12,222 nt of DNA from an uncultured Rhodospirillaceae bacterium. Lineage in GTDB: Bacteria; Pseudomonadota; Alphaproteobacteria; RF32; CAG-239. A model generated the notes under the pieces. That model saw only the letters and a program-made list of their open reading frames with translations. It was not told where the DNA came from and did no database searches. Location of the stretch: assembly GCA_900313355.1 (NCBI GenBank), contig OMQZ01000125.1, positions 1 to 12,222 of the forward strand. The letters are read 5' to 3'. Each line of letters begins with the position of its first letter. The stretch's first letter is position 1. Of the stretch, positions 7,034 through 12,222 are shown piece after piece. The translations under genes were made by a program, and so were the position numbers.

Positions 7034-7672
7034 ATGAGTAGAAAAACAGGAATTAACGAAGCCGGACGTACAATGATTGAAACCATCGGCTATATTATGG
7101 TGATGATTACATTAACGGTGACGGTGGCGATGGTGGTTAACAGCGGCTATCATAAATATGAATGTAGTGTCATTCAACAACAATTGGTTGACTTAAAAAA
7201 AGTGATTATGCAACGTTATGCCGCAGACGGACAATATTTCAACGTGAAGTGGGATGATTTGTGCGCGGCAAAAGCCGGTCCCCGCTCGCTTATGCCTTCA
7301 AGAATATGCGAAGAAAATGACGAGGGCGAAGAAGAGTGTAGATGTGCGTTCCAAAAAGGTATACACCAATTTGACGGACCGGTTCAAATTGGCCCTGCAA
7401 ATTGCAAGGAAGGTGAAAATTATTGCGAAACATTCTTTATCAGTTTTGATGAATTGCCCGCTGACGTGTGCGCCCAGTTAGCTCTTAAATCTTGGGATGT
7501 AACTGAAGGCTCCGATTTAGAGCGGATGGAAATTAACGGCAAGAAATGGGGTTGGGCATTCTCTCCGATTGTTAACAGCGGGGGAGGAAAACCGCTTCCT
7601 GCCGTTGTGAAAGATGTTTCGGAACAATGTCAAGAAGGTTACGTTAATAAGATTACATGGTATTACAACTAA
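7034..7672 (+). CDS. type IV prepilin-like secreted protein (PilS-like N-terminus), cysteine-rich
   Basis: In this 212-residue protein, a short basic leader is followed by EAG|RTMIETIGYIMVMI (9-24). Gly11 would precede the prepilin-peptidase cut and Glu16 is the conserved Glu at position +5. The hydrophobic stretch continues to about residue 36, followed by a helix (QQQLVDLKKVIMQRY). This is the type IV pilin or pseudopilin plan, closest by eye to type IVb PilS-like proteins. The mature first residue would be Arg, where Phe or Met is more usual. The globular part has nine cysteines (44, 77, 92, 102, 104, 124, 131, 146, 199), far more than the usual one disulfide pair. ATG 7034 is chosen over the TTG at 6983 because of AAAGG at 7021 and the promoter in between. 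No pilus assembly genes lie nearby, so it depends on machinery elsewhere. Confidence 0.78.
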   Translation: MSRKTGINEAGRTMIETIGYIMVMITLTVTVAMVVNSGYHKYECSVIQQQLVDLKKVIMQRYAADGQYFNVKWDDLCAAKAGPRSLMPSRICEENDEGEEECRCAFQKGIHQFDGPVQIGPANCKEGENYCETFFISFDELPADVCAQLALKSWDVTEGSDLERMEINGKKWGWAFSPIVNSGGGKPLPAVVKDVSEQCQEGYVNKITWYYN

Positions 7673-7759
7673 ATATTGTTACTATATTGCTTAAAATGAT
7701 TGAATTTTAAAAGCAGAAGACTAAGCTATAAGCATATTTTTTAGCAAAGGAGAACAACA

Positions 7760-8185
7760 ATGGTCGATTCAATTATATTACCGCCGGATTATAAACCTTC
7801 TAAAAAAGAAGAATATATGTGCGATATGCAATTGGAATATTTTCGCCAAAAATTGGAAGCGTGGAAAAAGTCTTTGGTCGATCAGTCTGAAGACACATTG
7901 GAAGATTTGCGCCAAGGTGGTTTGAACCAACCTGATGACATTGACAGAGCCGCTCTTGAAACAGATAAGTCGCTTGACCTGCGCACAAAAGACCGTGCTC
8001 GCAAACTGATTACAAAAATTAACGAAGCATTAGAACGTATTGCAGACGGCTCATATGGCTATTGCGAAGAAACAGGCGAACCGATCGGAATCGAACGCTT
8101 GGAAGCCAGGCCGATTGCTACGCTTTCAATAGAAGCGCAGGAACGCCACGAACGTATGGAAAAGACATACGACGACGAAGCTTAA
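7760..8185 (+). CDS. dksA: DksA-family RNA polymerase-binding regulator
   Basis: DksA enters the RNA polymerase secondary channel and, with ppGpp, shifts transcription during starvation. The 141-residue protein has a coiled-coil region from about 20 to 95. The tip motif QPDDIDRA (57-64) keeps the two functional aspartates as D59 and D62, followed by LRTKDRARKLITKI. The C-terminal globular part YGYCEETGEPI...RLEARPIATLSIEAQERHE (99-131) keeps only C102 of the four zinc cysteines; the others read T105, S123 and A126. Such loss is familiar in alphaproteobacterial DksA. ATG 7760 has a strong AAAGGAG (7746-7752). It heads a cluster with maf, RNase E/G and yacG, with a two-base gap to maf. An AT-only hairpin (7691-7710) lies in the gap upstream and is weak. 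Confidence 0.94.
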   Translation: MVDSIILPPDYKPSKKEEYMCDMQLEYFRQKLEAWKKSLVDQSEDTLEDLRQGGLNQPDDIDRAALETDKSLDLRTKDRARKLITKINEALERIADGSYGYCEETGEPIGIERLEARPIATLSIEAQERHERMEKTYDDEA

Positions 8186-8187
8186 AA

Positions 8188-8766
8188 ATGGATATTCAAG
8201 TCAAAGATTTTATATTAGCCTCGGCTTCGCCTCAGCGCAGAAGATTGCTTGAGCAAATTGGTTTTGCTCCAAAAGAAGTTATGAGTGCGGACATTGATGA
8301 AGCAGAATTACCTCATGAACGCCCGTTGCCTTATGTTCGACGTATGGCGCGCCAAAAGGCAGAAGCGGTTGCTTTGCTTAAAAAAGGCGAAAATATATTA
8401 GCTTCAGACACAATTATTACGGTAGGTTTGCGCATTGTTCACAAAGCAAAATCTCCAAAAGAACAAGAAGATGTTATGCGCTTGCTCTCGGGGCGCAATC
8501 ACAAGGTTATTACGGCAGTTTGTTTAATTGATAAAAACGGAAAATTGACCGACCGAATCGTTACAACACGTATATCCATGAAAAGATTGTCGGAAAAAGA
8601 AATCAAAGAATATGTTGCAAGCAACGAATGGGTTGGCGTTTGTGGTTACAAAATCGAAGGCTTGCTCGCCGGTTATGTTCGTCAAATGGTCGGCTCATTC
8701 ACCGGTGTTGTCGGGTTGCCTTTATATGAAACACGAAATTTAATATTAGGAGCAGGTATAAAATGA
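8188..8766 (+). CDS. maf: Maf-family nucleoside triphosphate pyrophosphatase
   Basis: Cytoplasmic enzyme that hydrolyses non-canonical or excess nucleoside triphosphates to monophosphates and pyrophosphate, a house-cleaning role. The 192-residue protein has the family motifs in order: LASASPQRRRLL (10-21), IDEAELPHE, the metal-site SDTII (73-77), LLSGRNHKVITAVCL (99-113), GYKIEG (153-158) and VVGLPLYET (174-182). The usual GKP after the metal site reads HKA (85-87), a mild departure. The frame is open back to 8062 inside dksA, but ATG 8188 is chosen because it starts just before the ILASASP strand and two bases after the dksA stop. No strong ribosome site is visible, so translation may rely on coupling with dksA. 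Its stop overlaps the start of the RNase gene by four bases (ATGA). Confidence 0.93.
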   Translation: MDIQVKDFILASASPQRRRLLEQIGFAPKEVMSADIDEAELPHERPLPYVRRMARQKAEAVALLKKGENILASDTIITVGLRIVHKAKSPKEQEDVMRLLSGRNHKVITAVCLIDKNGKLTDRIVTTRISMKRLSEKEIKEYVASNEWVGVCGYKIEGLLAGYVRQMVGSFTGVVGLPLYETRNLILGAGIK

Positions 8767-9926
8767 AAGCAGATACAATAGTTTACGAAAAGAAAAACAG
8801 TAATGTGCGTTTGGCTGTTTTATCAGAAGGTCGTATGGTCGAATTTGATACGTTTTCTGAAAATTCGGCTGTTGAGGGCAATGTTTATTTAGGGCGTATT
8901 GTTCGTAAAATTGAACTTGCAAGCGGCCACACAGCTTTCAAAGTTAACATCAGCGACACGCAAGATGCTTTCTTAAATGCTTCTGAGCCTGATTTAAAAG
9001 AAGTGAATATGTCGGAAGGCCAAAGTGTTGTTGTTCAGGTTTCTCAAGAAAAGCGCGCGGAAAAAGGAGCAAAACTTGTGCGTAACATTCAAATTGTCGG
9101 CACGACGGTTGTTTATCGTCCGTTTAGAATGGGCGTAGATGTTTCCTCTAAAATCACGGACAAAGAAAAAATCAAAGAATATCGCTCGGCAGTTTTTTCT
9201 CAAATCAAAGGACAGGAAGGTTGGGCGATAAGAACGGCAGCCATTGACTTCGACATCAACACAGTCTTAGAAGAGATGGTCAGACTGCGCAATATTTATG
9301 AAAATATTCGCATACGTGCCCGAAATGCGACGGCTCCTGCGCTTTTATATACAAGAGAAGATCCGCTTTATGAATACATTCGTCGCCATAAAGATGATTT
9401 GAAAAAAATTGTCTTAAATAACCATAATATTGAAAAAGATGTCCAAGGCTTTATTGATCTGCCTGTTGAATATGATGCAAATCCTTTTGAAACGTATGGT
9501 TTGGAAGATGAGCTGATTGAAGCTCTCTCTCGCTCAGTTTCATTAAAATCCGGCGGAAAAATATATATAGATCAAACAAAAGCGTGTGTCACGATAGATG
9601 TCGATAGCGGCTCCACCAAAGAAGGGAGCAATGCCTATGATTTAAATAATGAGGCTGCCGAAGAGATTGTTCGCCAAATCAGGCTTAAAAACCTATCAGG
9701 TAAAATCATCATTGATTTTGCAGGTTCGAAAGAATACCATTTTATGAAGCCCGTGATTGAGATTTTGGAAGCAGGTTTGGCCGACGATCCGAGCAAAGCT
9801 CACGTCTTGGGCCTGAGTAAAGCCGGAAACATTGAAATTTTGCGCCAGCGTCGCCGTCCGTCATTGATTGACATGTATACAGAAGATTGCCCGACGTGCC
9901 AAGGTACCGGCAGGGTTGAAAAATAA
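8763..9926 (+). CDS. rng: ribonuclease E/G family protein (short form)
   Basis: Endoribonuclease of the RNase E/G family, which cuts single-stranded RNA in rRNA maturation and mRNA decay. The 387-residue protein holds the catalytic core without the long C-terminal scaffold of RNase E. An S1-like RNA-binding region spans about 36-115, with VEGNVYLGRIVRKI and DAFLN. The DNase I-like domain carries the probable magnesium aspartates in CVTIDVDSGS (D279) and IIIDFAG (D318). LSKAGNIEILRQRRRPSL (351-368) and the zinc-link CPTCQGTG (376-383) close the core. RNase E itself has IDFIDM where this protein has IDFAGS. AGGAG about 11 bases before ATG 8763 supports the start, which overlaps maf by four bases; the stop overlaps yacG by one base. 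The maf - rng - yacG order recurs in alphaproteobacteria. Whether it acts as RNase G or as the main RNase E cannot be told from this window. Confidence 0.92.
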   Translation: MKADTIVYEKKNSNVRLAVLSEGRMVEFDTFSENSAVEGNVYLGRIVRKIELASGHTAFKVNISDTQDAFLNASEPDLKEVNMSEGQSVVVQVSQEKRAEKGAKLVRNIQIVGTTVVYRPFRMGVDVSSKITDKEKIKEYRSAVFSQIKGQEGWAIRTAAIDFDINTVLEEMVRLRNIYENIRIRARNATAPALLYTREDPLYEYIRRHKDDLKKIVLNNHNIEKDVQGFIDLPVEYDANPFETYGLEDELIEALSRSVSLKSGGKIYIDQTKACVTIDVDSGSTKEGSNAYDLNNEAAEEIVRQIRLKNLSGKIIIDFAGSKEYHFMKPVIEILEAGLADDPSKAHVLGLSKAGNIEILRQRRRPSLIDMYTEDCPTCQGTGRVEK

Positions 9927-10135
9927 TGGTAAAACTTCATAAATGCCCGATATGCGGTACAGAAACACAAAATGAAAAGTATCGCCCTTTTTGCTCCAAA
10001 AGGTGTGCTGACGTTGATTTAGGACGTTGGTTTTCGGGCAGCTATGCCGTTCCTGCTCAAAATTTAGATGAATCTGACTATGAAGAGCTTGAAAAAGAAC
10101 TAAAATCTGAAAATTCAGAAGAGAAAAAAAGATAA
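9926..10135 (+). CDS. yacG: DNA gyrase inhibitor YacG (zinc protein)
   Basis: The 69-residue zinc protein matches YacG, which in E. coli binds GyrB and inhibits gyrase. C7 and C10 (KCPICG) with C23 and C27 (FCSKRC) form the zinc site, followed by the signature ADVDLGRWFSGSYAVP (28-43). The tail is acidic and probably disordered. The ATG shares a base with the RNase stop (TAATG), so translation is probably coupled. It is the last gene of the dksA cluster. The next reading frame begins 83 bases downstream. Confidence 0.94.
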   Translation: MVKLHKCPICGTETQNEKYRPFCSKRCADVDLGRWFSGSYAVPAQNLDESDYEELEKELKSENSEEKKR

Positions 10136-10180
10136 AATTTGCGAAATTAAACAATTCTTAAATAAATTCGCATTAGACTC

Positions 10181-10209
10181 CCTTAAAAAGCTTTTTAATT
10201 TTTTTAAGG
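10181..10209 (+). promoter_or_regulatory. two competing hairpins over the ribosome site of the cysteine-repeat gene
   Basis: CCTTAAAAA (10181-10189) is the exact reverse complement of TTTTTAAGG (10201-10209), a nine-base stem with an 11-base loop. The 3' arm contains AAGG (10206-10209), nine bases before the ATG at 10219 and the only plausible Shine-Dalgarno, so this hairpin would hide it. Within the same stretch, TTAAAAAGCTTTTTAA (10183-10198) is a perfect palindrome that can fold alone as TTAAAA/TTTTAA and would free the site. The two folds exclude each other. The palindrome followed by seven T residues could also act as a weak terminator for the yacG cluster. The pairing is seen; the switch is inferred. 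Confidence 0.45.
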
Positions 10210-10218
10210 TTAGCCGAT

Positions 10219-12222
10219 ATGAATTTGTTCAAACGTATTTGTTTAAGTTTATCTGTTATTGCTGTATGCGCTATTGCGTCAAACGGCTCTAAAGCTGCTA
10301 CATGGATTTCTGCAGAAGGTTTCTATTCGCTTTATAATATGGCGGCGCGCGGAGATGTACAAGGCTTAATAAACTCTGATTTGCCGATAGACGGCGTCAA
10401 CAGAGATGGCGACACGGGCTTGTGTTATTCAGTCCGCAGACGAAACGCAACAGCTTTTAATGCGTATCTTGACGCAGGCGCTGATCCGAATGCGGAATGT
10501 ACAAAGAGAGTATTGGGATATGCCGAATTTGTTAAAAGGACTCGCACAACGATTGTTGCTGTTCCTCTTATTTCCGGAACGGCTTTGGCAATCGGCGCAG
10601 GCGCAGCTGCAATCGGCGCAACGGCTATTGCTTTGGCAGCAGGTGGCGGCGGTGGCGGCGGCCACAAATGTAAAGGCTTTAAAGGTGATGATGGCAAATG
10701 TTATGATAAATTAAAATGTGTTCATGGCTCTCAATACAGAGATACATGTGTGTGCGAAGAAGGTTGGGAAGGTGAGCTTTGCGACACACCAGTTACTTGT
10801 CCGTATGACACAACAAGTTGCAGTACGGGTTACCATGAAACAGGCAACACATGTAAATCAGGTGACACACTATATAAAGAGTGCGCTGAAGACGAATGTG
10901 AAGGTTACCAAGACGATGAGTGCGATGTGGCTCATGGTTGGGTAGAAGACAGTACATGCCGCTCTGGTGAAGCAACAAAATATAAGTGTAAGCCGGCAAC
11001 ATGCGGCGCAGGCTATCAAGACAGTGCTTGCGATACAACACAGGGCTGGCATCAGGTTGATACATGTTGGACAGGTGGCGAAGAAAAATACCTTTGCGAA
11101 GCGGATGCATGTACGGGCTTCGATAAAACATCACCTTGCGGCGCAGGATATGAACAAGAAAGTTGTATGTCAGGTGGTACACCGAAATATAAATGTACGC
11201 CGAGTGATTGCAGCGACTTCCCATATACTGACAGGTGTCCGACAGGTTATGACCCGGACGGCACATGCAAATCAGGCGAAACAACAAAGTATAAATGTGT
11301 ACCGCACGATTGCGGCACAGGTTATCAAGACAGCCCGTGTGACACGGCTGAAGGTTGGCATCAGGTCGGCGAGGTTTGTATGTCAGGCTCAACACCGATG
11401 TATAAGTGCGAAGCAAACACTTGCGGTGCTGATTATCAAGACAGCCAGTGCGACACAGCGCACGGTTGGCATCAGGTTGATACATGTAAGTCAGGCGGCG
11501 AAACAAAATACAAGTGCGAAGCGGACGCATGTACAGGGTATGATCAGACATCTGAATGTGGTACGGGTTATGAACAAGCAGAATGTTGGTCTGGTGGTTC
11601 TAAAAAATACAGATGTACACCGAGTGATTGCAGCGATTATCCTTATGACAGCTGTGATGAAGGCTACGTTGAAGCCGGCTCTTGCCAAACGGGAGGCACA
11701 ACAAAATATAAATGTAATCCGGCAGCTTGCACAGGCTATGACTACACATCCTGCCCATCGGGTTATCATGAAACGGATCAATGTAAATCAGGTGAAACGT
11801 GGAAATATAAGTGTGCAAAAGATGCTGCAGATTGCGTTCATGGTACATGGAATGCCACAACTGAAAAATGCGTCTGCACAGGATATTGGACGGGTGAGCT
11901 TTGCGATGAATGTGAAAGCGGACAAATTGAAGGCGATACCTGTTACAGAAAGTTAAATTGTAATCATGGTGTTCAGGTTAAAAATACTTGTGTATGCGAT
12001 TTCGGATGGAAAAACACATCTTCAAGCTCGTATTGTAACAAACCGATGGAATATAACAATATCAACTCTGAGGCAGGCGCAGATGTGACTGGTGCAACTT
12101 ATAGCGAAAGCGGAGGTGTTAGCACAGTAACAAAGAACAACACATCAGATGCTGATACAATGGGTTTGGAATGGGTCAGCACGGGCGATAAGGCAGGTGT
12201 CAGCTCAACACTTTATAACGGC
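10219..12222 (+). CDS. large exported cysteine-repeat protein with EGF-like and ankyrin-like segments (3' end outside window)
   Basis: An open frame of 668 codons runs off the window. Residues 1-26 form a signal peptide (cleavage near SKA|AT). Residues 36-93 resemble a degenerate ankyrin repeat pair (LYNMAARGDVQGLI; NAYLDAGADPNAE). An Ala/Gly-rich hydrophobic stretch (111-141) is followed by seven glycines. Then come an EGF-like motif (C167-C188, CVCEEGWEGELC), ten four-cysteine repeats (194-532), two further EGF-like motifs (539-565, 581-606), and a Ser/Thr/Asn-rich region that may begin a beta-rich passenger. Residues 151-606 hold 56 cysteines, pointing to an oxidised, extracellular location. 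A surface adhesin or autotransporter-like protein is plausible; the missing C-terminus would decide. ATG 10219 follows AAGG at nine bases. The repeats have lengths in multiples of three, which leaves other frames open too, but only this frame has a signal peptide and regular cysteines. Confidence 0.9.
   Translation, partial: MNLFKRICLSLSVIAVCAIASNGSKAATWISAEGFYSLYNMAARGDVQGLINSDLPIDGVNRDGDTGLCYSVRRRNATAFNAYLDAGADPNAECTKRVLGYAEFVKRTRTTIVAVPLISGTALAIGAGAAAIGATAIALAAGGGGGGGHKCKGFKGDDGKCYDKLKCVHGSQYRDTCVCEEGWEGELCDTPVTCPYDTTSCSTGYHETGNTCKSGDTLYKECAEDECEGYQDDECDVAHGWVEDSTCRSGEATKYKCKPATCGAGYQDSACDTTQGWHQVDTCWTGGEEKYLCEADACTGFDKTSPCGAGYEQESCMSGGTPKYKCTPSDCSDFPYTDRCPTGYDPDGTCKSGETTKYKCVPHDCGTGYQDSPCDTAEGWHQVGEVCMSGSTPMYKCEANTCGADYQDSQCDTAHGWHQVDTCKSGGETKYKCEADACTGYDQTSECGTGYEQAECWSGGSKKYRCTPSDCSDYPYDSCDEGYVEAGSCQTGGTTKYKCNPAACTGYDYTSCPSGYHETDQCKSGETWKYKCAKDAADCVHGTWNATTEKCVCTGYWTGELCDECESGQIEGDTCYRKLNCNHGVQVKNTCVCDFGWKNTSSSSYCNKPMEYNNINSEAGADVTGATYSESGGVSTVTKNNTSDADTMGLEWVSTGDKAGVSSTLYNG
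10897..11298 (+). repeat. four-unit block, copy A (R2-R5)
   Basis: Units R2-R5 correspond in order to R6-R9 (11311-11715), offset by about 140 residues (420 bases; 414 for the first unit). Both blocks follow the order GYQDS unit, GWHQVDTC unit, CTG[FY]D unit, CSD[FY]PY unit. Nucleotide matches are close in places: TGGCATCAGGTTGATACATG occurs at 11047 and 11467, exactly 420 bases apart. This points to a segmental duplication inside the gene. Confidence 0.75.
11311..11715 (+). repeat. four-unit block, copy B (R6-R9)
   Basis: This is the second copy of the R2-R5 block, in frame and directly adjacent. R7 and R8 are nearest to R3 and R4, sharing GWHQVDTC, CEADACTG and CTPSDCSD. The flanking R1 and R10 resemble each other (GYHET followed by CKSG), so the array looks like R1 + two four-unit blocks + R10, bounded on both sides by EGF-like motifs. 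Confidence 0.75.

Larger units (their letters stand above)
10798..11814 (+). repeat. ten tandem four-cysteine protein repeats (R1-R10)
   Basis: The units start at residues 194, 227, 262, 298, 331, 365, 402, 438, 471 and 504 of the protein. Each holds four cysteines spaced x6-8, x8-12, x9. The third-to-fourth spacing is x9 in all ten, and the link to the next unit is x4 in every case. The fourth cysteine is usually in YKC, and the third is usually followed by a short x-[ST]-G motif such as KSG or MSG. Unit length is 29 to 33 residues. The pattern suggests stacked small disulfide modules. I cannot match it to a named domain from memory. Confidence 0.85.

Noticed and set aside
7691..7710. AT-only inverted repeat between the prepilin gene and dksA as a terminator
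   Set aside because: The seven-base stem TTAAAAT/ATTTTAA has no G-C pairs and no following U-tract, so it is expected by chance in DNA this AT-rich.
8062..8187. Upstream extension of maf into dksA (42 extra residues)
   Set aside because: The extra residues are the dksA sequence read in another frame. The Maf family starts just before the LASASP motif, matching ATG 8188.
10793..11551. Minus-strand open frame of 252 codons opposite the repeats
   Set aside because: It is antisense to the repeat gene and its apparent repeats mirror the plus-strand repeats. There is no sensible start context.
10897..11715. Regularly spaced repeats that might suggest a CRISPR array
   Set aside because: The repeats are imperfect, about 90-110 bases long, in frame, and encode conserved cysteines. 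There are no short identical repeats with unique spacers and no cas genes.
10967..11956. Long plus-strand open frame (329 codons) rich in Lys, Arg, Gln and Val within the repeat region
   Set aside because: It is an alternative frame of the cysteine-repeat gene. Repeat units with lengths in multiples of three keep stops out of several frames. It lacks a ribosome site, a signal peptide and any recognisable motif, and it begins and ends inside the real frame.

Overview
The window reads as chromosomal DNA of an AT-rich (about 40% G+C by eye) alphaproteobacterium, probably a fermentative, host- or gut-associated one. The alphaproteobacterial assignment rests on an alpha-type SspB paired with an RHH_4 ribbon-helix-helix protein, a DksA that has lost most of its zinc cysteines, a compact alpha-type methionyl-tRNA synthetase, and a maf - RNase E/G - yacG cluster. 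The fermentative lifestyle is inferred from an NAD-dependent L-lactate dehydrogenase.

Layout. Bases 1-75 hold a cluster of small stem-loops that runs into the 3' end of a minus-strand lactate dehydrogenase gene (67-1038). A divergent plus-strand operon follows: metG (1214-2911), a membrane-anchored protein with a degenerate nuclease-like domain (2911-3711) and trkH (3721-5163). Convergent to it is a compact minus-strand operon, transcribed from 6901 down to 5176: an outer-membrane beta-barrel protein, a six-cysteine membrane-anchored protein of unknown function, sspB, and the RHH protein. Divergent again on the plus strand is a single type IV prepilin-like gene (7034-7672) with a good extended -10 promoter. 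Next come dksA, maf, RNase E/G and yacG (7760-10135), closely packed or overlapping.

The right end (10219-12222) is one uninterrupted reading frame of 668 codons that runs off the window. It encodes a large exported protein: signal peptide, ankyrin-like segment, Ala/Gly-rich hydrophobic segment, poly-Gly, an EGF-like motif, ten four-cysteine repeats with invariant C-x9-C-x4-C spacing, two more EGF-like motifs, and the start of a Ser/Thr/Asn-rich region. Its ribosome binding site can be buried in a hairpin that competes with a second palindrome.

How it fits together. Most genes are housekeeping: tRNA charging, potassium uptake, ppGpp-linked transcription control (DksA), nucleotide-pool sanitation (Maf), RNA processing, gyrase protection, and adaptor-mediated proteolysis (SspB). 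The accessory interest is in the envelope: the cysteine-repeat surface protein, the cysteine-rich orphan pilin, the six-cysteine anchored protein, and the inactive-looking nuclease-like membrane protein. The best candidate for something undescribed is the cysteine-repeat protein and its leader. No tRNA, rRNA, CRISPR array or insertion sequence was seen, and no gene-free stretch exceeds 300 bases.
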